A DNA stretch of 11,634 nt from an uncultured Bacillota bacterium (lineage in GTDB: Bacteria > Bacillota > Dehalobacteriia > UBA4068): the NCBI GenBank assembly GCA_934427095.1, contig CAKRYM010000029.1, positions 1 through 11,634 of the forward strand, in the 5' to 3' direction. The position numbers were made by a program, and so were the translations under genes. Shown here piece after piece: positions 6,498-11,634 of the stretch. Below the pieces are notes generated by a model. It did no database searches. It saw nothing but the letters and a program-made list of their open reading frames with translations, and was not told the DNA's origin. The first letter of the stretch is position 1. Every line of letters begins with the position of its first letter.

Positions 6498-7119
6498 AAC
6501 CGGTAAAGTACGTACAATCCGGATGTATGAGGCCCCGGATCCTCAAACGGAAGCAAAACAAATGGCTGCTTATGAAAAAGCCAAGGCCAAGGCTGCCGCA
6601 AAAGAGGAAAAGGAGGTTGCCGCTGCCAGAGAAGCTAGCCTAACTTTGACAAAAGCGGATTTTCTTAAGTTGAATCAAGAGGATTACGCTGCTTTAGCAG
6701 ACAAACCTCGCCGCCGGGCCAGAGAAGCCGCCTTGCTGTTGTTGTTTCAAGTAGAACAAGGGGATTGCCCTTGGGCGGTAGCGGAAAAGGTATTGGATGA
6801 TATCTTAGTGCAGGGAGAAAGTGCCGCTTTTGCCCTGGAAATGGCTCATGCAGCTTGGGAGGATAAGGACCGTAGCGATCGTCTATTGGAAACCTATTCT
6901 AGGGAATGGTCTGTAGACCGTTTTGCGCCAGTAGATCGGGTTATTTTGCATTTAGCTTTATCCGAGCTTTGGCGCGGCAAAGGGGAAAACGCCGCCATTA
7001 TTATGAACGAAGCCATTGAACTGGGCAAAAAATTCGGCGATCAGGAAAGCGGCTCGTTTATTAACGGAATGTTGGATAATATTTATAACCAACAGATCAA
7101 GAAAGGCAGTATGGAATGA
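6487..7119 (+). CDS. nusB: Transcription antitermination factor NusB, N-terminally extended
   Basis: NusB binds boxA RNA with NusE (ribosomal protein S10) and promotes antitermination of rRNA transcription. Seen: the all-helical NusB domain at about 75-202, with RRRAREAALLLLFQVEQG at its start and then DRFAPVDRVILHLALSEL (144-161), AIIMNEAIELGKKFG (170-184) and FINGMLDNI (191-199). All of these are typical family blocks. Odd: about 74 residues precede the domain, among them an alanine/lysine/glutamate-rich likely helix at 25-50. NusB is normally 130-150 residues; this one is 210. The ATG at 6487 has GGAGG (6470-6474) 12 bases upstream, a slightly long spacing. An in-frame ATG at 6475 touches that site and is less likely. 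The stop overlaps the next start as ATGA. Confidence 0.93.
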   Translation: MADKTGKVRTIRMYEAPDPQTEAKQMAAYEKAKAKAAAKEEKEVAAAREASLTLTKADFLKLNQEDYAALADKPRRRAREAALLLLFQVEQGDCPWAVAEKVLDDILVQGESAAFALEMAHAAWEDKDRSDRLLETYSREWSVDRFAPVDRVILHLALSELWRGKGENAAIIMNEAIELGKKFGDQESGSFINGMLDNIYNQQIKKGSME

Positions 7120-8048
7120 TACTGGGTATCGATACGAGCTGTTATACGACTTCCGCTGCTTTGGTGGATAGAAACGGGCAGCTTTTGGCTGAAGCTAGGC
7201 TGATGTTACCGGTAAAGACAGGGGAAAGAGGTCTGCGCCAAAGCGACGGGCTGTTTCTCCATGTTAAACAACTGCCGCAAGTAATCGAACAGGTGTTTTC
7301 GCAAATCGGTGCGGAAAGAGAAGGCCTGCTGGCCGTGGCTGCATCCACATGTCCACGTCCAGTGGCTGGCTCTTATTTACCGGTGTTTTTGGGGGGGACC
7401 ACAGTTGCCCGCAGTATTGCGGCCTCTGCTGGTTGTCCCTTTTATCCTTTTTCCCACCAAGAAGGGCATATCCAAGCGGCTTTGTCCTCAGCCAACCGAC
7501 AATGGCATGAGCCTTTTTTGGCTTTGCATCTTTCGGGCGGTACAGGAGAGATTTTGCTGGTCACTCCCAAAAAGGTCGGCTTTCAGGTAAAACTAGTGGG
7601 CGATACGGATTTGCCTCCCGGGCAATTTATCGATCGGGTAGGCGTGGCCTTAGGATTACCTTTTCCGGCCGGCCCAGCTTTGGAAAAATTAGCTGGCGCA
7701 ACAAAAGGGGAATTTCGTCTCAGCGGCGCGGTAAAGGGTACGCATATTTCTTTTTCCGGCCCGGAATCTGCTGCACAGCGAGGAATTGCCCAAGGCGTAC
7801 CGGCACAGGAAATTGCTGCTGCGGTGCTGGATAATATTAGTAAAAGCTTGGAAAAAGCCGTGCGTACTGCCATGCAAGAGACCGGTTGTGCGCATTGTAT
7901 TGCCGCTGGCGGCGTGGCGGCAAATCTGCGAATTCGCCATCGGTTACAAACTCTTGGCGTGGATTTCGCTTTACCTAGCTATGCTGGAGATAATGCTTAC
8001 GGCATTGCTTTGCTGGGAGCGGCGTCCTATCGGCAGGAACATCAATAA
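7116..8048 (+). CDS. TsaD/Kae1-like protein (M22 family), diverged paralog
   Basis: The fold is that of TsaD/Kae1, the enzyme that with TsaB and TsaE makes the t6A base of tRNA. Such proteins were once called O-sialoglycoprotein endopeptidases. Seen: MILGIDTSCYTTSAAL at the start, HQEGH at 114-118 matching the HxxxH metal site, SGGTGE at 140-145, GLPFPAGPALEKLA at 180-193, AGGVAANLRIR at 264-274, and D292 in YAGDNA where the third metal ligand lies. Not conserved: the DDAAGEAFDK block reads LPPGQFIDR (166-174), and the SGGHTQL block has lost its histidine. At 310 residues it is shorter than TsaD (about 340). It is therefore probably a paralog rather than the cell's true TsaD, with an unknown role. 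It lies between nusB and xseA, where B. subtilis has folD, and is coupled to nusB by a 4-base overlap. Confidence 0.87.
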   Translation: MILGIDTSCYTTSAALVDRNGQLLAEARLMLPVKTGERGLRQSDGLFLHVKQLPQVIEQVFSQIGAEREGLLAVAASTCPRPVAGSYLPVFLGGTTVARSIAASAGCPFYPFSHQEGHIQAALSSANRQWHEPFLALHLSGGTGEILLVTPKKVGFQVKLVGDTDLPPGQFIDRVGVALGLPFPAGPALEKLAGATKGEFRLSGAVKGTHISFSGPESAAQRGIAQGVPAQEIAAAVLDNISKSLEKAVRTAMQETGCAHCIAAGGVAANLRIRHRLQTLGVDFALPSYAGDNAYGIALLGAASYRQEHQ

Positions 8049-8062
8049 ATGTTGCCGGCAGC

Positions 8063-8121
8063 CTTTGCCCACGACAGTTCTGCTCCCGAATGGGCAGATG
8101 GGTAGAGAAGGCTGGGCAAAG
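8063..8121 (+). repeat. Nested inverted repeats in the gap before xseA
   Basis: CTTTGCCCA (8063-8071) is the exact reverse complement of TGGGCAAAG (8113-8121). Inside, TCTGCTC (8079-8085) pairs with GGGCAGA (8092-8098) with one wobble, around a six-base loop. A competing pairing joins CAGCC near 8060-8064 with GGCTG at 8110-8114. The region fills most of the 87-base gap and ends five bases before the purine-rich GGAAAAG ribosome site of xseA. There is no T-run, so it is not an ordinary terminator. Confidence 0.6.
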
Positions 8122-8135
8122 AAACGGAAAAGACT

Positions 8136-9374
8136 ATGGCTGAAATCGTTTCTCCCCGCGCCTTTAGTGTGGAGGAAGTGAATCATTATTTACGCGAGAC
8201 CTTGGCTGAAGATGATTTTTTAGCCAATATCCTTGTGTATGGCCAGGTAACCGGCTGTAAGCTCCATTCCTCTGGCCATTTATATTTTACGCTACGAGAA
8301 GGAAATGCTGGATTAAAAGTGGTAGTGTTTCGCCGCTATGTTTCCTTGTTGAAGAATCTTCCTGCCGAGGGCGAGGCTGTATTGGTCCTTGGGGGAATTT
8401 CCCTTTATGAGCGGGACGGCTCTTGTCAATTGTATGGACGCGATGTCTTCCCCCAGGGGAAAGGGGTGGCGCAACAGGCTCTGGAACAGCTACGCCACCG
8501 CTTAGGAGAGGAGGGGCTTTTTGCACCGGAGCGGAAGAAACCTTTGCCTCGCTATGCTAGCTCTGTTGGGGTAGTTACCGGGGCAGCCAGTGCAGCTTGG
8601 GCAGATATTCAGCGTATTGTTTCTTCCCGGGCGCCGGGAGCAGTGCTGAAATTATACCCCGCTATTGTTCAAGGGGCACAGGCGCCGGCTTCCCTTTGCG
8701 CTGCTTTACGAAAAGCCGACGCAGGCGGTCACGATGTGCTGATTTGCGGGCGCGGAGGTGGGGCGGAAGAGGATTTATCTGCTTTCGATACGGAAGCGGT
8801 GGTTAGGGCCATTAGTGCTTTACAAACCCCGGTTATCTCGGCTGTGGGTCATGAAAGCGATGTTTCCTTGGCAGATTTGGCTGCGGATGTGCGTGCGGCA
8901 ACGCCTACTCATGCCGCAACTTTGGCGGTACCCGATCAGCAAAAGGTAAAAGAAGAAATTGCTGCCTTAGCTCAGCGGTTAAAAGATGCGTTGGCGTTAA
9001 AAATAGGACGGGAAACGGCGCGGTTTAACCGAGTTGCCCTTTCTCCGGCCCTTTCTGCGCCGCAGCAATTGTTGTCTGGATTTACGCAGAAACTCTCGCT
9101 CCTGGAAATGCAGTTGAACCGAGGGGCACAAAAACAAATGGAGCAAAAAACCGCACAGTGGGAAATGCTCCGCAATCATCTTGCTTTATTAAATCCTTTG
9201 TCTACGTTAACACGAGGGTATAGCTTGGTAACCCTAGGCGGAACATTGGTAAAAGACGCTGCTCAGGTCCAGGCGGGGGATGAGATTCAGGTCACTTTAG
9301 CCAAAGGAGCTTTGCTTGCTTCAGTGCTTGAGGTGAAGGAGGAGAATCGTGGCGAAAGAGAAGAAGAGTTTTGA
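8136..9374 (+). CDS. xseA: Exodeoxyribonuclease VII large subunit
   Basis: XseA is the catalytic subunit of exonuclease VII, which with several XseB chains cuts single-stranded DNA from both ends. Seen: an N-terminal OB-fold-type DNA-binding region (about 8-105) with LVYGQVTGCKLHSSGHLYFT and the VVVF strand; the catalytic region with VGVVTGAASAAWADIQRI (144-161), GRGGGAEEDLSAFDTE (205-220) and PVISAVGHESDVSLADLAAD (232-251); a coiled-coil region at about 268-350; and the closing NPLSTLTRGYSLV (353-365). Differences: the usual TGxxGAA reads TGAASAA. At 412 residues it sits at the short end of the 400-450 range, with a short coiled coil. GGAAAAG lies 3 bases before the ATG. Its last 26 bases overlap xseB. 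Confidence 0.96.
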   Translation: MAEIVSPRAFSVEEVNHYLRETLAEDDFLANILVYGQVTGCKLHSSGHLYFTLREGNAGLKVVVFRRYVSLLKNLPAEGEAVLVLGGISLYERDGSCQLYGRDVFPQGKGVAQQALEQLRHRLGEEGLFAPERKKPLPRYASSVGVVTGAASAAWADIQRIVSSRAPGAVLKLYPAIVQGAQAPASLCAALRKADAGGHDVLICGRGGGAEEDLSAFDTEAVVRAISALQTPVISAVGHESDVSLADLAADVRAATPTHAATLAVPDQQKVKEEIAALAQRLKDALALKIGRETARFNRVALSPALSAPQQLLSGFTQKLSLLEMQLNRGAQKQMEQKTAQWEMLRNHLALLNPLSTLTRGYSLVTLGGTLVKDAAQVQAGDEIQVTLAKGALLASVLEVKEENRGEREEEF

Positions 9375-9543
9375 ATCCATGTTGGTGGAATTAGAACAAG
9401 TGGTGGCGACAATGGAACAAGGGGATTTACCCTTGGACGAAATGGTGAAACAGTATTCTGCTGGGGTGAAGTTGGCTGCGGCCTGTCAGAAAAAATTGCA
9501 GGCTGCGGCGGATGTTCTGACAGAACAGGAAAGGCAGGAATAA
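9349..9543 (+). CDS. xseB: Exodeoxyribonuclease VII small subunit
   Basis: XseB is the small helical subunit that coats the coiled coil of XseA and controls its activity. Seen: 64 residues with the family signature SFESMLVELEQVVATMEQGDLPLDE (read as SFESMLVELEQVV and MEQGDLPLDEMVKQYSAGV), followed by a second helix with two cysteine-lysine positions (CQKKLQ). The start is a GTG with AAGGAGGAG a few bases upstream, lying inside the end of xseA. Only two bases separate its stop from the ispA ATG. Confidence 0.94.
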   Translation: MAKEKKSFESMLVELEQVVATMEQGDLPLDEMVKQYSAGVKLAAACQKKLQAAADVLTEQERQE

Positions 9544-9545
9544 GC

Positions 9546-10427
9546 ATGAAAGAACTGGATACGTTTCTTCAGCGGGTTGCAAAAGATACGGAAGTGGCTT
9601 TGGAAAAATATTTGCCGCGGGATGACGCACCGGAACGTAATCTATATGAAGCCATGCGTTACAGTGCTTTCTCTGGCGGAAAACGGGTGCGTCCCGCCTT
9701 ATTTGCCGCAACGTTAGAGGCCTTTGGTAAGGATAGAAAGTCCTATTTGCCGTTTATGGTGGCCATTGAAATGTTGCATACCTATTCCCTGATTCATGAT
9801 GATTTGCCCTGTATGGACAATGATGATTTACGCCGGGGTATCCCGTCTTGCCATCGGGTATATGGGGAAGGCATGGCGCTTTTGGCTGGGGATGCTTTAT
9901 TGACCCATGCTTTTTATACCATGCTTTGCACAAATGCGCCAGCGGAGAAAGTATTGGAGGCAGTAAAGCTTGTAGCGGATTTGGCTGGCTGCGGCGGTAT
10001 GGTGAAAGGGCAAGCGGCAGAATTTTCTTCCTTGGGTTTACCCCACAATGAGGAGCTACTGGATTACATTTATCAGGAGAAAACCGGTGCCCTGTTTTGC
10101 TGCGCTGTTGTGTCTGCGGCTATTTTGTGTGGCGCTACGCCTACCCAAAAAGAACAGTTAACGGAATATGCTTATTTTTGTGGCAAGGCCTTCCAAATCG
10201 CTGATGATATTTTGGATATTACTGGCACGGAAGAGGAAATCGGCAAACCGGTTGGTAGCGACCAACGGAATGAAAAGCCCACGATGCCAGTGATCTTGGG
10301 TTGCGAAGCTGCGGAAAAAGCTGCGCTTTTAGCCGCAGAAAAAGCGGTGCGCTGCTTGGACAGTTTTGATGAAAAGGCTGATTTGCTAAGGGCTTTCCCA
10401 GAATTGTTTGTCCGAAGAAAAAAATGA
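9546..10427 (+). CDS. ispA: Polyprenyl diphosphate synthase (farnesyl/geranylgeranyl diphosphate synthase)
   Basis: This cytosolic enzyme condenses isopentenyl diphosphate with allylic diphosphates to make farnesyl or geranylgeranyl diphosphate, the primer for undecaprenyl and quinone side chains. Seen: GGKRVRP (44-50), the first aspartate-rich motif DDLPCMD (85-91) within YSLIHDDLP, LLAGDALLT (112-120), GGMVKGQAAEF (150-160), the lysine-threonine pair EKTGALF (178-184), and the second aspartate motif DDILD (220-224). GKPVGSDQRNEKPT (233-246) varies from the usual GKxxGSDxxxxKxT only slightly. 293 residues is the normal size. The tyrosine and serine just before the first motif are those of short-chain (C15/C20) enzymes. 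The product length cannot be fixed from this alone. dxs, which often follows ispA in Firmicutes, is absent. Confidence 0.94.
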   Translation: MKELDTFLQRVAKDTEVALEKYLPRDDAPERNLYEAMRYSAFSGGKRVRPALFAATLEAFGKDRKSYLPFMVAIEMLHTYSLIHDDLPCMDNDDLRRGIPSCHRVYGEGMALLAGDALLTHAFYTMLCTNAPAEKVLEAVKLVADLAGCGGMVKGQAAEFSSLGLPHNEELLDYIYQEKTGALFCCAVVSAAILCGATPTQKEQLTEYAYFCGKAFQIADDILDITGTEEEIGKPVGSDQRNEKPTMPVILGCEAAEKAALLAAEKAVRCLDSFDEKADLLRAFPELFVRRKK

Positions 10428-10466
10428 CGAATTACGCCGGGGAAATCAAGGCGTCAGAATAAGAAA

Positions 10467-10489
10467 GATATCTTGTACTTAAAGATATC
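10467..10489 (+). repeat. Inverted repeat over the lipoprotein promoter -35 region
   Basis: GATATCTT (10467-10474) and AAGATATC (10482-10489) are exact reverse complements with a 7-base spacer. Since GATATC is itself palindromic, the same bases also read as a direct repeat AAAGATATC at 10464-10472 and 10481-10489, spaced 17 bases. The -35 TTGTAC at 10473-10478 lies within it. This suits a repressor operator, but no regulator gene is in the window. Confidence 0.5.
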
Positions 10490-10502
10490 CTTGTGGTATA
10501 CT
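10473..10502 (+). promoter_or_regulatory. Promoter of the lipoprotein-murJ genes
   Basis: TTGTAC (10473-10478) and TATACT (10497-10502) are separated by 18 bases, and the -10 has an extended TGG immediately before it. The -10 matches five of six consensus bases and the -35 only three, so the extended -10 may carry it. The start of transcription would be near 10509, giving a leader of about 80 bases. The rest of the 161-base gap 10428-10588 holds the inverted repeat and a short palindrome but no gene. Confidence 0.65.
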
Positions 10503-10550
10503 GTAGGCATGAAAAACGCTGATCTACCGTAGAAAGGCGTCTTACAATTC

Positions 10551-10563
10551 CCTGTTTAACAGG
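10551..10563 (+). repeat. Short palindrome in the lipoprotein leader
   Basis: CCTGTT, T, AACAGG: a perfect 6-bp palindrome around one base, 25 bases before the lipoprotein ATG. It could be a small RNA hairpin near the ribosome site or a protein-binding site. There is no T-run after it, so it is not a terminator. Confidence 0.4.
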
Positions 10564-10588
10564 AAATCGGAAGTTTGAGGTGTTTGCT

Positions 10589-11326
10589 ATGTTTGCCGTT
10601 GGAAGAAAAGCGGGCGTATTTTGCCTTTCCCTGCTGCTAGTCCTGGCGATGTTTTGTTTTTCTGCTTGTGTGAATGAAGCAGAAGAGCAGCAAGAAAACA
10701 ATAGTGTCATTGAACCTGGGGTTAACGAAGAAGAGGATCAACCCAATCAGACTACCGAGGAAGAAGTGGAAGAGCCTTTTCCTGATTTGGGTGAAGACAC
10801 AACTTTGTCCCAGTTAACAGAGGCCCTTTCTCAAATTGATTCATATTATTTTGAGCAAACCATGCCTTATGTGGATGGGTCTGTGTTTATGGAGATCTGG
10901 TATAAAGATCCTGTGATGAAAATACAGACCAGTATGGAAGGGACGTTGCAGCAGGTCTCTTATTATGACTATGATGCCATGACTGTACTGAACGCTTATC
11001 CCGGTTCTTCTTCTGTGGCGATGTTGACCAGCTTTGACCCTGCCAGTGAAGATACGCCGGATAACCCCGTGTTAAGGGATTATTCCGAGTATACGGAGGA
11101 TGGGTTTGAGGAGATTAACCGCCAAACCTGCATGAAGTTGGTGGGTGAAGATGGGACTATCCTGTGGGTCAGCACAAAATACGGCTTTCCCTTGCAGGTT
11201 TCTTTTACAGACAGCCTGGGTGCGGAATATACGGTGCAGTATAAGAACCTGACGGTGAATAACGTAACGGAGGAAGATGTCATGATCCCCGCTGATTTGG
11301 AGATCATGGATTTAACCCAACAATAA
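10589..11326 (+). CDS. Lipoprotein, possibly LolA-like fold
   Basis: I do not recognise the gene by name. Seen: 245 residues from the ATG at 10589, which has GAGGTG 6 bases upstream. An in-frame GTG at 10580 lies inside that site. The N-terminus is a lipoprotein signal: basic GRK, a hydrophobic core CLSLLLVLAMFCF, and a lipobox FSAC with the lipid cysteine at residue 27. Phenylalanine at the -3 position is less usual than leucine. A highly acidic glutamate/asparagine/glutamine linker (about 28-68) spans the wall. The folded part (about 70-240) has alternating strands such as SYYFEQTMPYVDGSVFMEIWY, LQQVSYYDYDAMTVLNAYP and QVSFTDSLGAEYTVQYKN (each shorter than a domain). This pattern resembles LolA/LppX-type half-barrels that carry lipids. 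That likeness is an inference. It lies 3 bases before murJ and is probably co-transcribed with it. Confidence 0.82.
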   Translation: MFAVGRKAGVFCLSLLLVLAMFCFSACVNEAEEQQENNSVIEPGVNEEEDQPNQTTEEEVEEPFPDLGEDTTLSQLTEALSQIDSYYFEQTMPYVDGSVFMEIWYKDPVMKIQTSMEGTLQQVSYYDYDAMTVLNAYPGSSSVAMLTSFDPASEDTPDNPVLRDYSEYTEDGFEEINRQTCMKLVGEDGTILWVSTKYGFPLQVSFTDSLGAEYTVQYKNLTVNNVTEEDVMIPADLEIMDLTQQ

Positions 11327-11329
11327 CCC

Positions 11330-11634
11330 ATGGCAAAAAATATTTTCAAAGCAGCAGGATGGCTGCTACTGATCAATAGTTGCGTCAAAGTTCTCGGTTT
11401 TGTCCGTGAAATGGTCATTGCCGACGGCTTTGGCGCGTCTGCATTTACAGATGCTTATCTGGCGGCTTACACAATCCCGTATTTTTTACAATCTGTGTTG
11501 GGCTATGCTTTTGTTTCTGCGGTGCTGCCGGTTTTGTCCCGTTATTGGCGTGAAGAGGGGAACAATCAGGAAGCGTGCCGCATTGGTAGTTCTTTGATTA
11601 ACCTGGTAGCCGCAGGGATGCTGGTCATTACCAT
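11330..11634 (+). CDS. murJ: Lipid II flippase MurJ (MviN family), 3'-truncated by window end
   Basis: MurJ flips lipid II across the cytoplasmic membrane for peptidoglycan synthesis. Seen: the first 101 codons. The start is typical of the family: KVLGFVREMVIADGFGASAF (20-39), then TDAYLAAYTIPYFLQSVLG (40-58), and SAVLPVLSRYWREEG (64-78). These match the usual GxxRExxxAxxFGAS, DAYxxAxxIP and PxFxxY blocks, and the conserved arginine of GFVRE is present. The hydrophobic segments fit the first two or three of the expected 14 membrane spans. The ATG lies 3 bases after the lipoprotein stop with no visible ribosome site, so translation is probably coupled. The remaining roughly 400 residues lie beyond the window. 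Confidence 0.92.
   Translation, partial: MAKNIFKAAGWLLLINSCVKVLGFVREMVIADGFGASAFTDAYLAAYTIPYFLQSVLGYAFVSAVLPVLSRYWREEGNNQEACRIGSSLINLVAAGMLVIT

Noticed and set aside
7786..8181. A 131-codon frame over the end of the TsaD-like gene and into xseA.
   Set aside because: It overlaps two recognised genes in another frame and shows no domain or ribosome site. It only reflects lack of stops in the gap.
10425..10456. TGACG/CGTCA and ACGCC/GGCGT pairs just after ispA as a terminator.
   Set aside because: The stems are only five base pairs with long loops and no T-run.
10509..10532. A seven-codon open frame (MKNADLP then stop) in the lipoprotein leader.
   Set aside because: It starts about where transcription would begin, has no ribosome site, and has no runs of one amino acid typical of leader peptides.

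Overview
The window is one co-oriented stretch of a spore-former chromosome, with every supported gene on the + strand. It carries the complete eight-gene spoIIIA operon (spoIIIAA to spoIIIAH). This operon is found in endospore-forming Firmicutes, so the source is very likely a member of the Clostridia or a related anaerobic lineage. Strong AGGAGG-type ribosome sites, GTG and TTG starts, and TATAAT-type promoters with TGn extensions fit a low-to-mid GC Firmicute. I cannot name the genus.

Layout. Positions 2-124 hold the last 40 codons of an upstream gene with a CxxC pair, closed by a long terminator-like hairpin (156-210). Positions 211-5073 hold spoIIIAA-AH, tightly packed and partly overlapping. 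They encode an ATPase, membrane proteins, an export-channel-like protein, and the two ring-forming proteins of the channel between forespore and mother cell. A good extended -10 SigA-type promoter (5060-5088) then starts a housekeeping block: an Asp23-family protein, AmaP, a DUF2273 membrane protein, NusB with an unusual N-terminal extension, a diverged TsaD/Kae1-like protein, XseA, XseB and IspA. A second promoter (10473-10502), overlapped by an inverted repeat, precedes a lipoprotein gene. The start of murJ follows and runs off the window.

How the genes fit together. The first half builds the SpoIIIA complex, which with SpoIIQ links mother cell and forespore after engulfment. The second half resembles the Bacillus subtilis order spoIIIA-accBC-yqhY-nusB-folD-xseA-xseB-ispA-dxs, with differences. 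accB and accC are absent, amaP and DUF2273 genes are added beside the Asp23 gene, and a TsaD-like gene sits where folD would be. dxs does not follow ispA; a lipoprotein and the lipid II flippase MurJ do. Asp23, AmaP and DUF2273 probably form a membrane-associated assembly. IspA supplies prenyl diphosphate for undecaprenyl phosphate, the carrier of lipid II that MurJ flips, so the right end leans towards the cell envelope.

No CRISPR array, transposon, phage gene, tRNA or rRNA was seen. I see no clearly novel multi-gene system. The points most worth a second look are the hairpin that holds the spoIIIAA ribosome site, the extended NusB, the TsaD paralog with a rewritten DDAAGE motif, the structured 87-base gap before xseA, and the inverted repeat over the lipoprotein promoter.
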